Positions 43,437 through 52,442 of a stretch of DNA of 64,000 nucleotides are shown in pieces. The notes below the pieces were generated by a model that was not told the origin of the DNA, ran no database searches, and worked only from the letters and a program-made list of their open reading frames with translations. This stretch comes from Christensenella tenuis (GTDB lineage: Bacteria; Bacillota; Clostridia; Christensenellales; Christensenellaceae), in assembly GCF_014287795.1 (NCBI RefSeq), contig NZ_JACOON010000003.1, forward strand, positions 124,001-188,000, in the 5' to 3' direction. The position numbers were made by a program, and so were the translations under genes. Position 1 is the first letter of the stretch, and the number at the start of each line of letters is the position of its first letter.

Positions 43437-44165
43437 TTATGTTTCAAAGACAATGCTCTGCCCGCGTGTAAGCGGCATCACGATGCGTCCGCGAAAAGGC
43501 GCCAATACCCTCGATGCACGCAAAGCATGTGCTGCTTTTGCGCCCGCGCTGCCATAGTGCATGGGAACCGCCATCTTCGCGCCCACATACTCCATAAAAT
43601 ACTCGATTCCAAGCAGCATGCTGTCCCCTAGCCTAGGATCGACCGGGATAAATGCAATATCGATATGCTTACCCAATAGCAGGCTGATTTCTCTTTTATA
43701 ATCGCGGGCCATATCTGCATTCCACTGTGGGTCTTCCCCTTCCCAATGCCACCAGTTGAGGTCTCCTGCATGATAAATCAAAAGTCCCTCCACTTCTACC
43801 AGGAAAGCCAAGCCCTCATCTGTAGAACGGAAGGTCTCCACTGCCATATCGCCAAGGTCGTATCTATGATGCGGAGCGGCCATCAGCGCACCCGTACGCG
43901 GACGGATATCGTTGGAAAGTACGTAACGAATATCCCTGATTTTCTCTGCCCAGTTAAAAATCATGGAATTATAATGATCGCCATGGGCGTGTGAAACAAA
44001 GACGACAACAGACTTATCCGCAAGCTCCTCCGGAACAATCACACCGCCCGCAAGGCCGCGCTTCCCATCCGCCGGACATTTATTCCAATTGTCAAAAATT
44101 AAAAAATGCTGCTCCGTTTTTACTGCGAAACCGCTGTTGTCAAGATATGTAATCTGAGTCTGCAT
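43437..44165 (-). CDS. Metallo-beta-lactamase-fold hydrolase, UlaG-like
   Basis: 242 residues with a metallo-beta-lactamase fold. The metal motif SHAHGDHY (near 58-65), HAGDLNWW (near 131) and the late VPMHYGS (near 200) supply His and Asp ligands. It is close to UlaG-type cytoplasmic lactonases and other MBL-fold proteins without known substrate. ATG 44165 follows GTGGAGAATAGG. It follows the Frd operon terminator and is probably a separate transcription unit. Confidence 0.8.
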   Translation of the reverse strand: MQTQITYLDNSGFAVKTEQHFLIFDNWNKCPADGKRGLAGGVIVPEELADKSVVVFVSHAHGDHYNSMIFNWAEKIRDIRYVLSNDIRPRTGALMAAPHHRYDLGDMAVETFRSTDEGLAFLVEVEGLLIYHAGDLNWWHWEGEDPQWNADMARDYKREISLLLGKHIDIAFIPVDPRLGDSMLLGIEYFMEYVGAKMAVPMHYGSAGAKAAHALRASRVLAPFRGRIVMPLTRGQSIVFET

Positions 44166-44203
44166 AACCTATTCTCCACTGTTTTTTCTCTATCTATTAT
44201 AAC

Positions 44204-44232
44204 CAAAAAACCGCCCTCACCGGACGGTTTCC
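44204..44232 (-). terminator. Terminator of the mdh-fumC-hdr-flx-frd operon
   Basis: Stem ACCGTCC/GGGCGGT followed on the minus strand by TTTTTT, about ten bases after the frdA stop. Confidence 0.75.
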
Positions 44233-44240
44233 TGATTTTT

Positions 44241-45857
44241 TTATTTTTCCGCCTGCCATTTTTCGCGGCCATGCGTATAAGTCGGAAGCAACAATGGCGA
44301 TACCATATCGCTCACGATGCCGGCATCAGCCATTTCCCGCGCATAGGCATCCACATGCCCAAGCGTCAGTTTTCCGTTTTTCACATCCTTCGCCTTTGCC
44401 GATGCGTTCTTCCCCGCATTGCGCCCGAACACAATGATATCAAGGAGGGAGTTCCCCATCAGGCGGTTCCTGCCATGAATGCCTCCTACCGCCTCGCCGG
44501 CAATAAACAGGTTCTCTACGCCGCTCTGGCCGTCAACCGAAATATCGATACCGCCGTTCTGGTAGTGCAGCGTCGGGTAGACAAGGATAGGCACTTCACG
44601 CATATCGATATCATATTTCATATACATCCGCAGCATTGCCGGAATGCGTTTTTCCAGCGTACCCTCGCCATGAATCATATCGATCATCGGCGTATCGAGC
44701 CACACGCCGCATCCTTCCGGGGTTGGGATTCCCTTCTTGTGTGCCTTGCATTCACGGATAATGGAAGCCGCCGCAACGTCCCGCGTTTCCAACGGATGCA
44801 TAAAGGCTTCGCCTTCCGAGTTGATGAGCATAGCCCCAAGAGAACGCACTTTTTCCGTCACGAGAGCGCCAAATATCTGTTCCGGGAAAGCCGCGCCCGT
44901 GGGATGATATTGCAGCGTGTCCTGGTAGAGCAGTTTTGCTCCTGCGCGGTAGGCAAGAATGAGGCCATCCGCCGTCGCACCATAGTGGTTGGAAGTCGGG
45001 AAACCCTGGTAATGCAGCCTTCCTGCGCCGCCCGTCGCAAGGATTACCGTCTTTGCGCGCGCCACCAGATATTCACCCGTTTCCATATTTTGCAGCACGG
45101 CTCCCGCAGCCCTGCCGTTTTCATCAAGAATCAGTTCCACTGCCGCAGTGAAGTCCACAACCGGGATGCCTCTGTTCCAAACTTCATCGCGCAGCACACG
45201 CATAATTTCCGCTCCCGAATAATCGCGTGCCGCATGCATACGTTTACGGGACGTACCGCCGCCATGCGTGGTAATCATCGTGCCATCCGGCGCCTTGTCA
45301 AACATCACGCCGAGGTCGTTAAGCCATTTGACCGCTCCCGGCCCTTCCGAAACCAACTTTTTCAACAATTCGGGCTTATTTGCATAGTGCCCGCCGCCGA
45401 GCGCATCGAGGTAATGGATCGCCGGGGAATCGTTCGCCTTGTCGGCGGCCTGAATGCCCCCTTCCGCCATCATGGTGTTTGCATCGCCCATCCGCAGCTT
45501 AGTCACAACCATCACATTCGCGCCGCCATTATGAGCCTCAATAGCAGCCGACGCGCCCGCGCCGCCTCCGCCAATGATGAGCACATCCACGTCATACGCA
45601 AGGCGGTCAAGATCAATATCCAGTCCTTTCACACGGCTGTTCGCCTGCAAAAGCGCCGCCAGCTCCGTCGGAACCTTCTCTCCTTTGTTGGGTCCTATTT
45701 TCAAATTTTCAAACCCGGCCGTCCTGTAGTCCGGGTGAAATTCCCTCAGCAGGTTGTGTTTTTCTTCGGCGGTCATCCTCTTCGGCTCCATACCGATCCT
45801 TGAAGCCCTTGTCGCCTCGACTTTCTTTGCCGAAGCAAGCATTTCCGGTGTAAACAT
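44241..45857 (-). CDS. Fumarate reductase flavoprotein subunit (FrdA-like, soluble type)
   Basis: 538 residues of the succinate dehydrogenase/fumarate reductase flavoprotein family; reduces fumarate to succinate at FAD. The FAD motif IIGGGGAGASAAIE lies at residues 94-107, so about 88 extra residues precede a domain that normally starts near residue 10. Other signatures are HGGGTSRKRMH (near 205), the catalytic Arg region ETRDVAAAS (near 360), HYQNGGIDI (near 430) and the FAD-contacting GNSLLDIIVFG (near 475). ATG 45857 follows AAGGAGGCGG. Genes for a membrane anchor (FrdC/D, SdhC/D) are absent, so it is cytoplasmic. L-aspartate oxidase is a relative, but the pairing with an iron-sulfur subunit favours fumarate reductase. 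Confidence 0.85.
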   Translation of the reverse strand: MFTPEMLASAKKVEATRASRIGMEPKRMTAEEKHNLLREFHPDYRTAGFENLKIGPNKGEKVPTELAALLQANSRVKGLDIDLDRLAYDVDVLIIGGGGAGASAAIEAHNGGANVMVVTKLRMGDANTMMAEGGIQAADKANDSPAIHYLDALGGGHYANKPELLKKLVSEGPGAVKWLNDLGVMFDKAPDGTMITTHGGGTSRKRMHAARDYSGAEIMRVLRDEVWNRGIPVVDFTAAVELILDENGRAAGAVLQNMETGEYLVARAKTVILATGGAGRLHYQGFPTSNHYGATADGLILAYRAGAKLLYQDTLQYHPTGAAFPEQIFGALVTEKVRSLGAMLINSEGEAFMHPLETRDVAAASIIRECKAHKKGIPTPEGCGVWLDTPMIDMIHGEGTLEKRIPAMLRMYMKYDIDMREVPILVYPTLHYQNGGIDISVDGQSGVENLFIAGEAVGGIHGRNRLMGNSLLDIIVFGRNAGKNASAKAKDVKNGKLTLGHVDAYAREMADAGIVSDMVSPLLLPTYTHGREKWQAEK

Positions 45858-45870
45858 ATTTTCCGCCTCC

Positions 45871-46572
45871 TTAATCCTCATCTGTCGGTGCTGTCTGGTC
45901 GCTTTCGATTTCCCTGTGGTTATACAGCTCTTTCAGTTCCTCAATGGGCTTGGCCGCCACATCTTCAAGCAACTGGGTAAAGTCCCCGTGCTCGATGTCC
46001 TTTACGCGCTGGGTAAGGTGTTTCGCCTCCGGTGCGATATATTTTCCGGTGAGCCTGCGCGCGAGAACCGCCACCTGCGGATGCGAAATCTCTGCAGGGC
46101 AGCGGGCGGAACACGCTCCGCACATCACACAGTCAAACGAAAGCTCCGCGCATTTTTCGTACTCGCCACGCTGAGCATGCGCGATATATTGCATTACTTT
46201 TAAATCCTGCGTGCATGCCTTGGTGCATGCATTACAGCCGATACACTTATATATTTCCGGATAAAGCTGCATCATAATCTGCTCGTCCGGACGTACTTTC
46301 TCGATATCGTAAAGCGGTTTTACAATCGGGAAATACGGCAGGGTCGCAACATACATATTGTCCTCCACCGTAGTCTGGCACGCCAGGCAGAACTTCAGCG
46401 TGTTATCGCCCTTGATGCGGTAGATCGTCGTGCACGCCCCACAGAAGCCATTGCGGCACCCGCATCCGCGCACGAGCTTGTATCCCGCGTATTCCATTGC
46501 CCCCATAATGGTAAGGCCCGCTGGGACGCTGTATTTCTTTCCAAACAGGAAGATGTTTACCATTTTCTCCAT
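45871..46572 (-). CDS. Fumarate reductase iron-sulfur subunit (FrdB/TfrB-like)
   Basis: About 233 residues. The N-terminal plant-ferredoxin domain carries the 2Fe-2S Cys set (GCGCRNGFCGAC, near 37-48, and CLAC, near 62). The C-terminal domain has CIGCNACTKACT and CVMCGACSARCPA, two motifs of 4Fe-4S type, whereas classical SdhB/FrdB has one 4Fe-4S and one 3Fe-4S cluster. This resembles the front part of the TfrB subunit of methanogen thiol:fumarate reductase; the HdrB-like half of TfrB is here a separate gene (52832-53632). The start is uncertain between 46572 and an ATG three codons later, with GGAG before the latter. It passes electrons between the Hdr/Flx proteins and FrdA. Confidence 0.82.
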   Translation of the reverse strand: MEKMVNIFLFGKKYSVPAGLTIMGAMEYAGYKLVRGCGCRNGFCGACTTIYRIKGDNTLKFCLACQTTVEDNMYVATLPYFPIVKPLYDIEKVRPDEQIMMQLYPEIYKCIGCNACTKACTQDLKVMQYIAHAQRGEYEKCAELSFDCVMCGACSARCPAEISHPQVAVLARRLTGKYIAPEAKHLTQRVKDIEHGDFTQLLEDVAAKPIEELKELYNHREIESDQTAPTDED

Positions 46573-46596
46573 AACCCTCTCTGTCTCTCCTCTCAA

Positions 46597-47430
46597 TCAG
46601 TATTCGTCCGGCAGTTCTTCGAGCTCGTCGCAACGGAAAACCGGGCCGTCCTTGCACACATATTTGGAACCAATGTTGCAGCGCCCGCACTTGCCGACCC
46701 CGCATTTCATTCGCAGCTCCATCGTCGTATAAACCTGTGTCTTATCGAAACCGAGCTCTCCGAGCGCGCCCAGAACGAATTTGATCATAATCGGCGGTCC
46801 GCATACGAGCGCCGTCTTGTCTGTGGAAAAGCCAATCTCTTTCACATAGTTTGGCACAAAGCCCACATGGCCGTCCCAGTTCTCCTGTTCGCGGTCGATC
46901 GTAAGATATACGTTCACATTTTCCGCATTCGACCATTCGTTTTTGATTTCATTGAAATCCACAAGGTCTTCCTTGGAACGCGAACCATATACAATATCAA
47001 TTTTCCCATAGTTTTCACGGTAATGCAGCACATAATTGATCACCGAACGCAACGGCGCAAGGCCAATACCCCCGGCAATGAACAAGAGGTCTTTGCCGCG
47101 GAGCTCCGTTTCCACCGGGAACGCATTACCGTACGGCCCGCGAATCGTGATCTGCTGCCCGACGTCCATCTGATGCAGCCAATCCGTAAGGCAACCGCAC
47201 TTTTTGATGCTGAATTCCATAAATTCCGTGTTGGTGGGCGATGAAGTAATGGAAAACATCGCCTCCCCCACCCCCGGGATGGAAAGCATCGCGCACTGCC
47301 CGGGCATATGCTTAAACACTACGCCTCCTTCGGGTGACACCGCGCGGAACGTCTTCACATCCGGCGTATCCTTCCTGATGTCCGTAATGACCCCGATCTT
47401 CGGGATCAGTGTATCTTCTCTCATACCCAT
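46597..47430 (-). CDS. FlxA-like NAD(P)H oxidoreductase subunit with FAD, NAD and 2Fe-2S sites
   Basis: 277 residues, ferredoxin-NADP reductase fold. The FAD domain (FSITSSPTN, near 60-68, and IRGPYGNAFP, near 96-105) is followed by an NAD-binding domain (IAGGIGLAPLRS, near 117-128, VCGPPIMIK). A C-terminal four-Cys 2Fe-2S loop (MKCGVGKCGRCN, near 243-254) completes it. The layout is that of FlxA, AsrB and PyrK. Start ATG 47430 follows AAGGAATAAGG, three bases after the preceding gene. It is the likely NADH entry point of the complex. The flanking Hdr genes favour FlxA over sulfite reductase AsrB, and no sulfite reductase catalytic gene is present. Confidence 0.85.
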   Translation of the reverse strand: MGMREDTLIPKIGVITDIRKDTPDVKTFRAVSPEGGVVFKHMPGQCAMLSIPGVGEAMFSITSSPTNTEFMEFSIKKCGCLTDWLHQMDVGQQITIRGPYGNAFPVETELRGKDLLFIAGGIGLAPLRSVINYVLHYRENYGKIDIVYGSRSKEDLVDFNEIKNEWSNAENVNVYLTIDREQENWDGHVGFVPNYVKEIGFSTDKTALVCGPPIMIKFVLGALGELGFDKTQVYTTMELRMKCGVGKCGRCNIGSKYVCKDGPVFRCDELEELPDEY

Positions 47431-47433
47431 ACC

Positions 47434-48459
47434 TTATTCCTTCGCCTCCGATCCCAAAGCTTTTACCACTTTTACAATATTCATGGAAATCGGACATTTT
47501 GCGACGCAGCGGCCGCAGCCCACGCACGAATACATCCCGTCGTTGTTGGCAGGAAAATACACGAGTTTGTGCATGAACCGCTGGCGGAAACGTTCTACCT
47601 GGCTCTTGCGCGGATTGCCGTGCGCCATACGCGTGAAATCGGAATACATGCACGAATCCCAGCAGCGGTAGCGCCGGATCTCCTTTCCCGTATCGAAATC
47701 ACGAATATCATAGCATTGGCAGGTCGGGCACACATAGGTGCATGTCCCACAACCAAGGCATGCGCGGGAAAGCTCCGCCCACTTTTCGGATCCAAACAGC
47801 TTTTCAGTCGCGTTTCCGTCGATCCCCGTCAGATCGAGGTCCTTTAACGGAAGCCTTTCCATGACGGCCTTCGTCTCCCGAACAGCCGGCTCGATCTCCG
47901 CTTCATCTGCCGCTTCAAGCAGGGAAAGCCCGGAAAGAAACGCCTCTCCCTTCTCCGTTAAAGCCTTTACATAGAGGCTGCCGTCCGCGATCCATGCGGA
48001 AACATCTCCGCCCGGCCGTGCCGGGTCAATTCCAAACACCGAACAGAAACACGTTTCCTCCGGTGCGGAACACGAAAGCGTTACAACGATACCGTTTTCC
48101 CGCCGCGCCTGGTAGTAGGTATCCACCGGCTCGGAGAGAAACACCCTGTCAAGGACATCCATCCCCCTTGCGTCACATGCGCGCACCCCAAAAACGACAA
48201 ATTTCTCGTCCGGAGCGTCCGGGGCGTCTACGGAAATTTCTTTTCCCCGCATTTTGAAAGAAACGAGGTCTTCGCTTTGCGGAAAAAACAGGTCCTTCGG
48301 GGATTTTACAGTATGAAGCGCATGAAGGTCTGCCTCTGCGCCTTCCTCCCATTTTCCAAAATTGACTGCGCCTTTTTTCTTCATGGGAAGGTACAATGCC
48401 CGCTCTGCCGCAATTGCGGAAAAAAGCTGTGAAATGCGGTCCATCGCTATTTTCTGCAT
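47434..48459 (-). CDS. FlxB-like 4Fe-4S dicluster protein (AsrA-related)
   Basis: 341 residues. The N-terminal two thirds resemble anaerobic sulfite reductase subunit A (VVFGVRACDARGMDVLDRVF, near 88-107). The C-terminal third has two ferredoxin motifs, CLGCGTCTYVCPTC (near 231-244) and CVGCGRCVAKCPIS (near 310-323), plus extra Cys (CYD, CWDSC). ATG 48459 follows GGAGGGAAGAAC and overlaps the stop of the upstream gene as ATGA. In Hdr-Flx units such proteins carry electrons between FlxA and FlxD/HdrA. B versus C naming is by analogy only. Confidence 0.75.
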   Translation of the reverse strand: MQKIAMDRISQLFSAIAAERALYLPMKKKGAVNFGKWEEGAEADLHALHTVKSPKDLFFPQSEDLVSFKMRGKEISVDAPDAPDEKFVVFGVRACDARGMDVLDRVFLSEPVDTYYQARRENGIVVTLSCSAPEETCFCSVFGIDPARPGGDVSAWIADGSLYVKALTEKGEAFLSGLSLLEAADEAEIEPAVRETKAVMERLPLKDLDLTGIDGNATEKLFGSEKWAELSRACLGCGTCTYVCPTCQCYDIRDFDTGKEIRRYRCWDSCMYSDFTRMAHGNPRKSQVERFRQRFMHKLVYFPANNDGMYSCVGCGRCVAKCPISMNIVKVVKALGSEAKE

Positions 48460-49436
48460 CAGTTCTTCCCTCCTTTGATGGCGCCGGGCTCCACATCGTC
48501 CTGCGTGTAGTCCACCAGCGGCCACGCGGAACTATCGTCCGCACCGGCCTGGTATTCGCCATAATTTTCATTGATGTCATGAATAAACTTTCGATTCAGA
48601 AGATGCAGCGGAATTCCCTGCGGACATACGCGGCTGCATTCTCCACAATCCGTACACCGGCCAGCCACATGGAATGCGCGGATAATATGGAACATGTTTT
48701 CTTCAAACGTATCCACATTCGCTTTGCTGCTGACGCCCGATGCATCGTTATCAAACACGCACTTCAGGCATGAACACGCGGGGCATGCATTCCTGCACGC
48801 ATTGCAGCGGATACACCTCGAAAGCTCGCTGCGCCAAAACTCAAACCGCTCGTCCGGCGTCATCTGCATGAGCTTTTCAACCATGCCAAAACGGTCGTGC
48901 TTCCTCAGTTCTACCGGCGCCGAATCTTCAGTCACATCGTCCGAAACCATATGCTCCGGGCCCTTGCAGGCCATACAGCGCTCGAGCAGAACGTCGTTTA
49001 ATTCACATTCTTTTTCTCCATACATTGTCTGCACGATGAGTTTTCCGCCGTCCTCCGTGATGCGTTCGATTCCCTTGATGCCTTTTGCGTTCAGTTTTTC
49101 CACATCCGCAATACCGTGGCATGGAATCCCCAGCACATAAACCTTTTCCCGGTCAATCCGGTGTTCTTTTATAAGCTGGTTGAAACTATACGTATCACAG
49201 GGCTTTAAGAGCGCAAGCACCCTGCCCTCTTTTTTGCTCTCCGCAATGAGATATTTACTTAAATTCGCGCCGCAGAAACTGTTGTATACGAGGCTGTCCA
49301 GATTTTCCGCCGTGAAAACAGCAGGCGTATTGTCATAGCAATATTCGCCTTTTTCCCAGCCAAGCACCCGGTCCACCGTCCCGTCCGCAAGCAGCGCGCG
49401 CGCTTTTTCCTTGATTGCTTTTTCTACCGCTTGCAT
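48459..49436 (-). CDS. FlxC-like iron-sulfur protein with FrhB/FdhB-type domain
   Basis: 325 residues. The N-terminal region looks like the coenzyme F420 hydrogenase/dehydrogenase beta family (FCGANLSKYLIAESKK, GIPCHGIADVEKL with Cys residues for a cluster). The C-terminal region carries CIRCNACRNACPAC (near 209-222) and CTDCGECSRVCPQG (near 263-276). ATG 49436 lies 13 bases inside the end of flxD, after GGAGGATCTG. It belongs to the tightly overlapping hdrA-flxD-flxC-flxB-flxA chain. Assigned to the Flx set from neighbours. Confidence 0.72.
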   Translation of the reverse strand: MQAVEKAIKEKARALLADGTVDRVLGWEKGEYCYDNTPAVFTAENLDSLVYNSFCGANLSKYLIAESKKEGRVLALLKPCDTYSFNQLIKEHRIDREKVYVLGIPCHGIADVEKLNAKGIKGIERITEDGGKLIVQTMYGEKECELNDVLLERCMACKGPEHMVSDDVTEDSAPVELRKHDRFGMVEKLMQMTPDERFEFWRSELSRCIRCNACRNACPACSCLKCVFDNDASGVSSKANVDTFEENMFHIIRAFHVAGRCTDCGECSRVCPQGIPLHLLNRKFIHDINENYGEYQAGADDSSAWPLVDYTQDDVEPGAIKGGKN

Positions 49437-49873
49437 CTCAGATCCTCCAGTCTCTTATTTTCACCCAAATTATGGATGGTCTCTACAAATTCATTCATCA
49501 CCTGTGCAAAACGCTGGCCTTCGGCCGCCGACACCCATTCCACGCGCGTACGTCCCTTTTCAATACCGAGGTATTCGAGCATACTGAACAGAAGCGCCAT
49601 ACGGCGGCGCGCATAATAGTTGCCCGTCGAATAGTGGCAGTCTCCTGGGTGGCACCCATTGATAATCACGCCGTCCGCACCGCGCTGGAATGCCCGCAGA
49701 ATAAACAAAGGATTCACTCTGCATGAGCAAGGCACGCGGATAATTTTTACGTTGGCCGGATAGTTGAGGCGGCTTGTACCCGCGAGGTCGGCGCCCGCAT
49801 AGCTGCACCAGTTGCAGCAGAACGCGACGATCAAAGGCTTAAATTCGCCTGTTTCCTGCTTTTCTACCTGCAT
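49424..49873 (-). CDS. MvhD/FlxD-like 2Fe-2S electron-transfer subunit
   Basis: 149 residues, the usual size for the F420-non-reducing hydrogenase delta subunit family. The characteristic Cys set CCNWCSYAGAD (near 19-29), VPCSCRV (near 47-53) and INGCHPGDCHY (near 71-81) binds the 2Fe-2S cluster that docks on HdrA. The start overlaps the last ten bases of hdrA. It is the bridge between the NADH module (FlxABC) and HdrA. Confidence 0.9.
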   Translation of the reverse strand: MQVEKQETGEFKPLIVAFCCNWCSYAGADLAGTSRLNYPANVKIIRVPCSCRVNPLFILRAFQRGADGVIINGCHPGDCHYSTGNYYARRRMALLFSMLEYLGIEKGRTRVEWVSAAEGQRFAQVMNEFVETIHNLGENKRLEDLRCKR

Positions 49874-51849
49874 ATCGCATCCACCTCCGCCATGATCTGT
49901 TTATTTGTGAAGCCCTTGAGGTCCATCGCTCCGGACGGACACGTCACCGTGCACGCGCCGCAGCCCTGACATACAGCCTCATTGACCTGCGCCACCCTGC
50001 GCGTCTCGCGTACGCCATGGTCGTTGATCTCTTTTTCCACATATTCGATCGCGCCGTATGGGCATACGTTCTGGCAGGCCGAGCAGCCGTTGCACAAAAG
50101 CTCGCTTGCACCCGCTACGCACGGATTGCACGTCAGCTTATCTTTTGCCAGCAGTCCGATAACCTTAGACGCAGCCGCACCTGCCTGTGCAACCGTTTCA
50201 GGGATGTCCTTCGGTCCCTGGCATACACCCGAAAGGAATACGCCCGCCGTTGGGCTTTCCACCGGACGCAGCTTAGGATGCGCTTCCGTGAAGAAATCGT
50301 TGGTATCCATGCTGGCCGTGAGCATCGTTGCGAGGGGGCGGGCGCTCTTGTCCGGCTCAATTGCCGCCGCAAGAATCACCATATCCGCATCGATATGCAT
50401 TTGTGTGCCGCTGATGAGGTCGGAGGCCTGCACCTTAAGCACACCGTCTTCCTCCGCGACCTTACCGACCATTCCCTTGACGTAATTTACACCATACTGC
50501 TCTACTGCGCGGCGCTGGAACTCGTCAAAATTTTTCCCCGGCGTCCGCACGTCGATATAAAATACGTAAACTTCTGTGTCCGGATATTTCTCCCGCACAA
50601 GCATCGCATGCTTCGCGGTATACATGCAGCATATTTTGGAACAATACGGCTTTCCGCACTCCGTAGTATCGCGTGAACCCACACACTGCACGAACACCAA
50701 TGTTTTCGGATGTTTTCCGTCCGACGGCCGAAGCAAGACACCCTTCGTCGGGCCCGCCGCGTTCATCAGCCGCTCAAATTCGAGGCTTGTTACGACATCC
50801 GGGTTTTGGGAATATCCATATTCGTCAAAATCATCCATGGGAATCGGATTGAAGCCCGTCGCCGCGATGATCGCGCCATATTCCCGCGTAATGATTTCGT
50901 CCTGCTGTTCAAAGTCGATCGCATCTGACGGACAGCTCTTTTCACACAGGCCGCATTTTCCCGTCTTATAGTGGATACACGCACTGTGATCGATGACCGG
51001 AACATTGGGCACAGCTTGTGCAAACGGCACATAAATGGCGCTGCGGGCATTGAGCCCCATATTAAACTCGCTTTTTGCCTTTTTGGAAGGGCATTTCTCC
51101 ATGCACACACCGCAGCCCGTGCACAGGTCTTCCTTCACATTCCGCGCTTTTTTGCGGATATCCACAGTAAAGTTGCCGACAAAGCCGGACACCTTCTCCA
51201 CCTCGCTGTACGTATACAGGTGGATTTTCTCATGTTGCGCCGCATCCACCATTTTAGGCGTCAGGATACATGCCGCGCAGTCAAGTGTAGGAAACGTCTT
51301 ATCAAGCTGCGCCATCTTTCCGCCAATGGTTGGCGATTTTTCGACGATATCCACTTCATAACCCGCATCTGCAATATCGAGGGCTGTCTGGATCCCTGCG
51401 ATACCGCCGCCAATGACAAGTGCACGCTTCACAACCGGGCTTTCCCCCGCAATCAGCGGGGCGTTGAGGTTCAGTTTGGCAATTGCCGCTTTCGCAAGGA
51501 TGATTGCCTTTTCTGTCCCCTCCTCTTTATCCTTATGGATCCACGAGCACTGCTCGCGGATATTTGCGATTTCGACCATATACGGGTTAAGACCCGCGGC
51601 CGCGGCCGTTTTACGGAAGGTCGCTTCGTGCATCCGCGGCGAACATGAACAGACTACGACGCCCGTAAGCCCATGCTCTTTGATTGCGTCCTTGATCTTC
51701 GCCTGCCCAACCTCGGAACACATATACTGGTAATCTGTGGCGAGAACGACCCCCGGCTCATTTTTGACCGCTTCAGCGACCGCCGAGACGTCTACGGTTG
51801 CCGCAATGTTGCTTCCGCACCAACAGACAAAAACTCCTATTCTCTGCAA
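49864..51849 (-). CDS. hdrA: Heterodisulfide-reductase-like subunit A (HdrA)
   Basis: 661 residues, full length. The N-terminal Cys domain has CWC (9-11), C44 and C67/C69. The FAD-binding thioredoxin-reductase-like domain has GGGIAG (147-152). An inserted ferredoxin has CTGCGVCMEKC (243-253) and CGLCEKSC (299-306); the C-terminal ferredoxin has CNGCSACQNVC and CQGCGACTVTC. In characterised HdrABC complexes the HdrA FAD splits electron pairs between a high- and a low-potential path. The start is TTG 51849, with GAGGAG upstream. It follows the 593-base repeat-bearing gap after hdrC and is overlapped by flxD. Confidence 0.93.
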   Translation of the reverse strand: MQRIGVFVCWCGSNIAATVDVSAVAEAVKNEPGVVLATDYQYMCSEVGQAKIKDAIKEHGLTGVVVCSCSPRMHEATFRKTAAAAGLNPYMVEIANIREQCSWIHKDKEEGTEKAIILAKAAIAKLNLNAPLIAGESPVVKRALVIGGGIAGIQTALDIADAGYEVDIVEKSPTIGGKMAQLDKTFPTLDCAACILTPKMVDAAQHEKIHLYTYSEVEKVSGFVGNFTVDIRKKARNVKEDLCTGCGVCMEKCPSKKAKSEFNMGLNARSAIYVPFAQAVPNVPVIDHSACIHYKTGKCGLCEKSCPSDAIDFEQQDEIITREYGAIIAATGFNPIPMDDFDEYGYSQNPDVVTSLEFERLMNAAGPTKGVLLRPSDGKHPKTLVFVQCVGSRDTTECGKPYCSKICCMYTAKHAMLVREKYPDTEVYVFYIDVRTPGKNFDEFQRRAVEQYGVNYVKGMVGKVAEEDGVLKVQASDLISGTQMHIDADMVILAAAIEPDKSARPLATMLTASMDTNDFFTEAHPKLRPVESPTAGVFLSGVCQGPKDIPETVAQAGAAASKVIGLLAKDKLTCNPCVAGASELLCNGCSACQNVCPYGAIEYVEKEINDHGVRETRRVAQVNEAVCQGCGACTVTCPSGAMDLKGFTNKQIMAEVDAICR

Positions 51850-51871
51850 GAAAAACTCACTCCTCTCGTCG

Positions 51872-51991
51872 CAGCACGCCCTTTTGCTCGATTCGCCCTA
51901 TCGTGCGAATCTCCGCCTCTTGGGCGGCTGCTCCTCTACCCCACAAAACTCATTCGCTTCGCTCATTCGAGATTTTGCGGGGCCCCATTCT
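51872..51991 (-). repeat. 120-bp structured repeat, copy 1 (hdrC-hdrA gap)
   Basis: Near-identical to 52310-52429 in the same orientation (about three differences). On the minus strand, the direction of the operon, it can fold into three successive hairpins: CCCCGCAAAATCTC with GAGTTTTGTGGGG, CCGCC with GGCGG, and GATTCGC with GCGAATC. The sequence ends about 20 bases before the hdrA start. Confidence 0.85.
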
Positions 51992-52309
51992 TTTCATCTT
52001 TCACAAAGTCCGCTCTGCTCCGTTTTGCTCCGCAAAACATCCGCCCGAGCTTTGCATACCTTCGGTCTATCCAATCATGCTTCACTTCCGTTCGCATTCT
52101 TGGAGCCTCAGGCGTCCCTTGTTCCTACTCTGCATACCTTCCATTTGCCAATCGCCTATGGCTCTTGGAATGTCAGGCATCCTCTGCCCCAATGAACTCA
52201 CTACGTTTCCTCCAGAGGACTTTCTACGCTCGCTTCGCTCGGTATGCTCCGCGATCTTTCGCCTGCGGCGAAATTCACCTTGCGAGTTCATCGGGGGCCC
52301 CATTCTTTT
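51992..52309. other. Spacer between the two 120-bp repeats
   Basis: 318 bases without a credible gene. It holds further short palindromes (CGCTTCGCTCG; CCTGCGGCG) and the TTGCCAATCGC...CTCTTGGA-type segment also found near 43175-43205. GCCCCATTCTTTTC recurs at the end of the spacer and after repeat copy 1, suggesting more than one overlapping duplication. Confidence 0.5.
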
Positions 52310-52429
52310 CAGCACGCCCTTTTGCTCGATTCGCCCTGTCGTGCGAATCTCCGCCTCTTGGGCGACTGCTCCTCTACCCCACAAAACTCATTCGCTTCGC
52401 TCACTCGAGATTTTGCGGGGCCCCATTCT
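52310..52429 (-). repeat. 120-bp structured repeat, copy 2 (hdrC-hdrA gap)
   Basis: Second copy of the element at 51872-51991, 438 bases away. It ends 13 bases from the hdrC stop. The hairpins are preserved despite the few base differences. Confidence 0.85.
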
Positions 52430-52442
52430 ACTGCTTTATTTA

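Noticed and set aside
44106..45803. A 565-codon open frame on the plus strand across frdA
   Set aside because: It is antisense to frdA, which has full family motifs and a good ribosome site. The frame is rich in His/Arg without any domain, typical of the mirror of a GC-rich gene.
44241..45857. L-aspartate oxidase (NadB) instead of FrdA
   Set aside because: No nadA/nadC neighbours; the gene is paired with a ferredoxin-type iron-sulfur subunit and lies in an operon with fumarase and Hdr genes.
46597..49436. Anaerobic sulfite reductase AsrAB(C)
   Set aside because: Two proteins resemble AsrA and AsrB, but no siroheme subunit is present and flxD-hdrABC are contiguous, so an Hdr-Flx unit explains the genes better.
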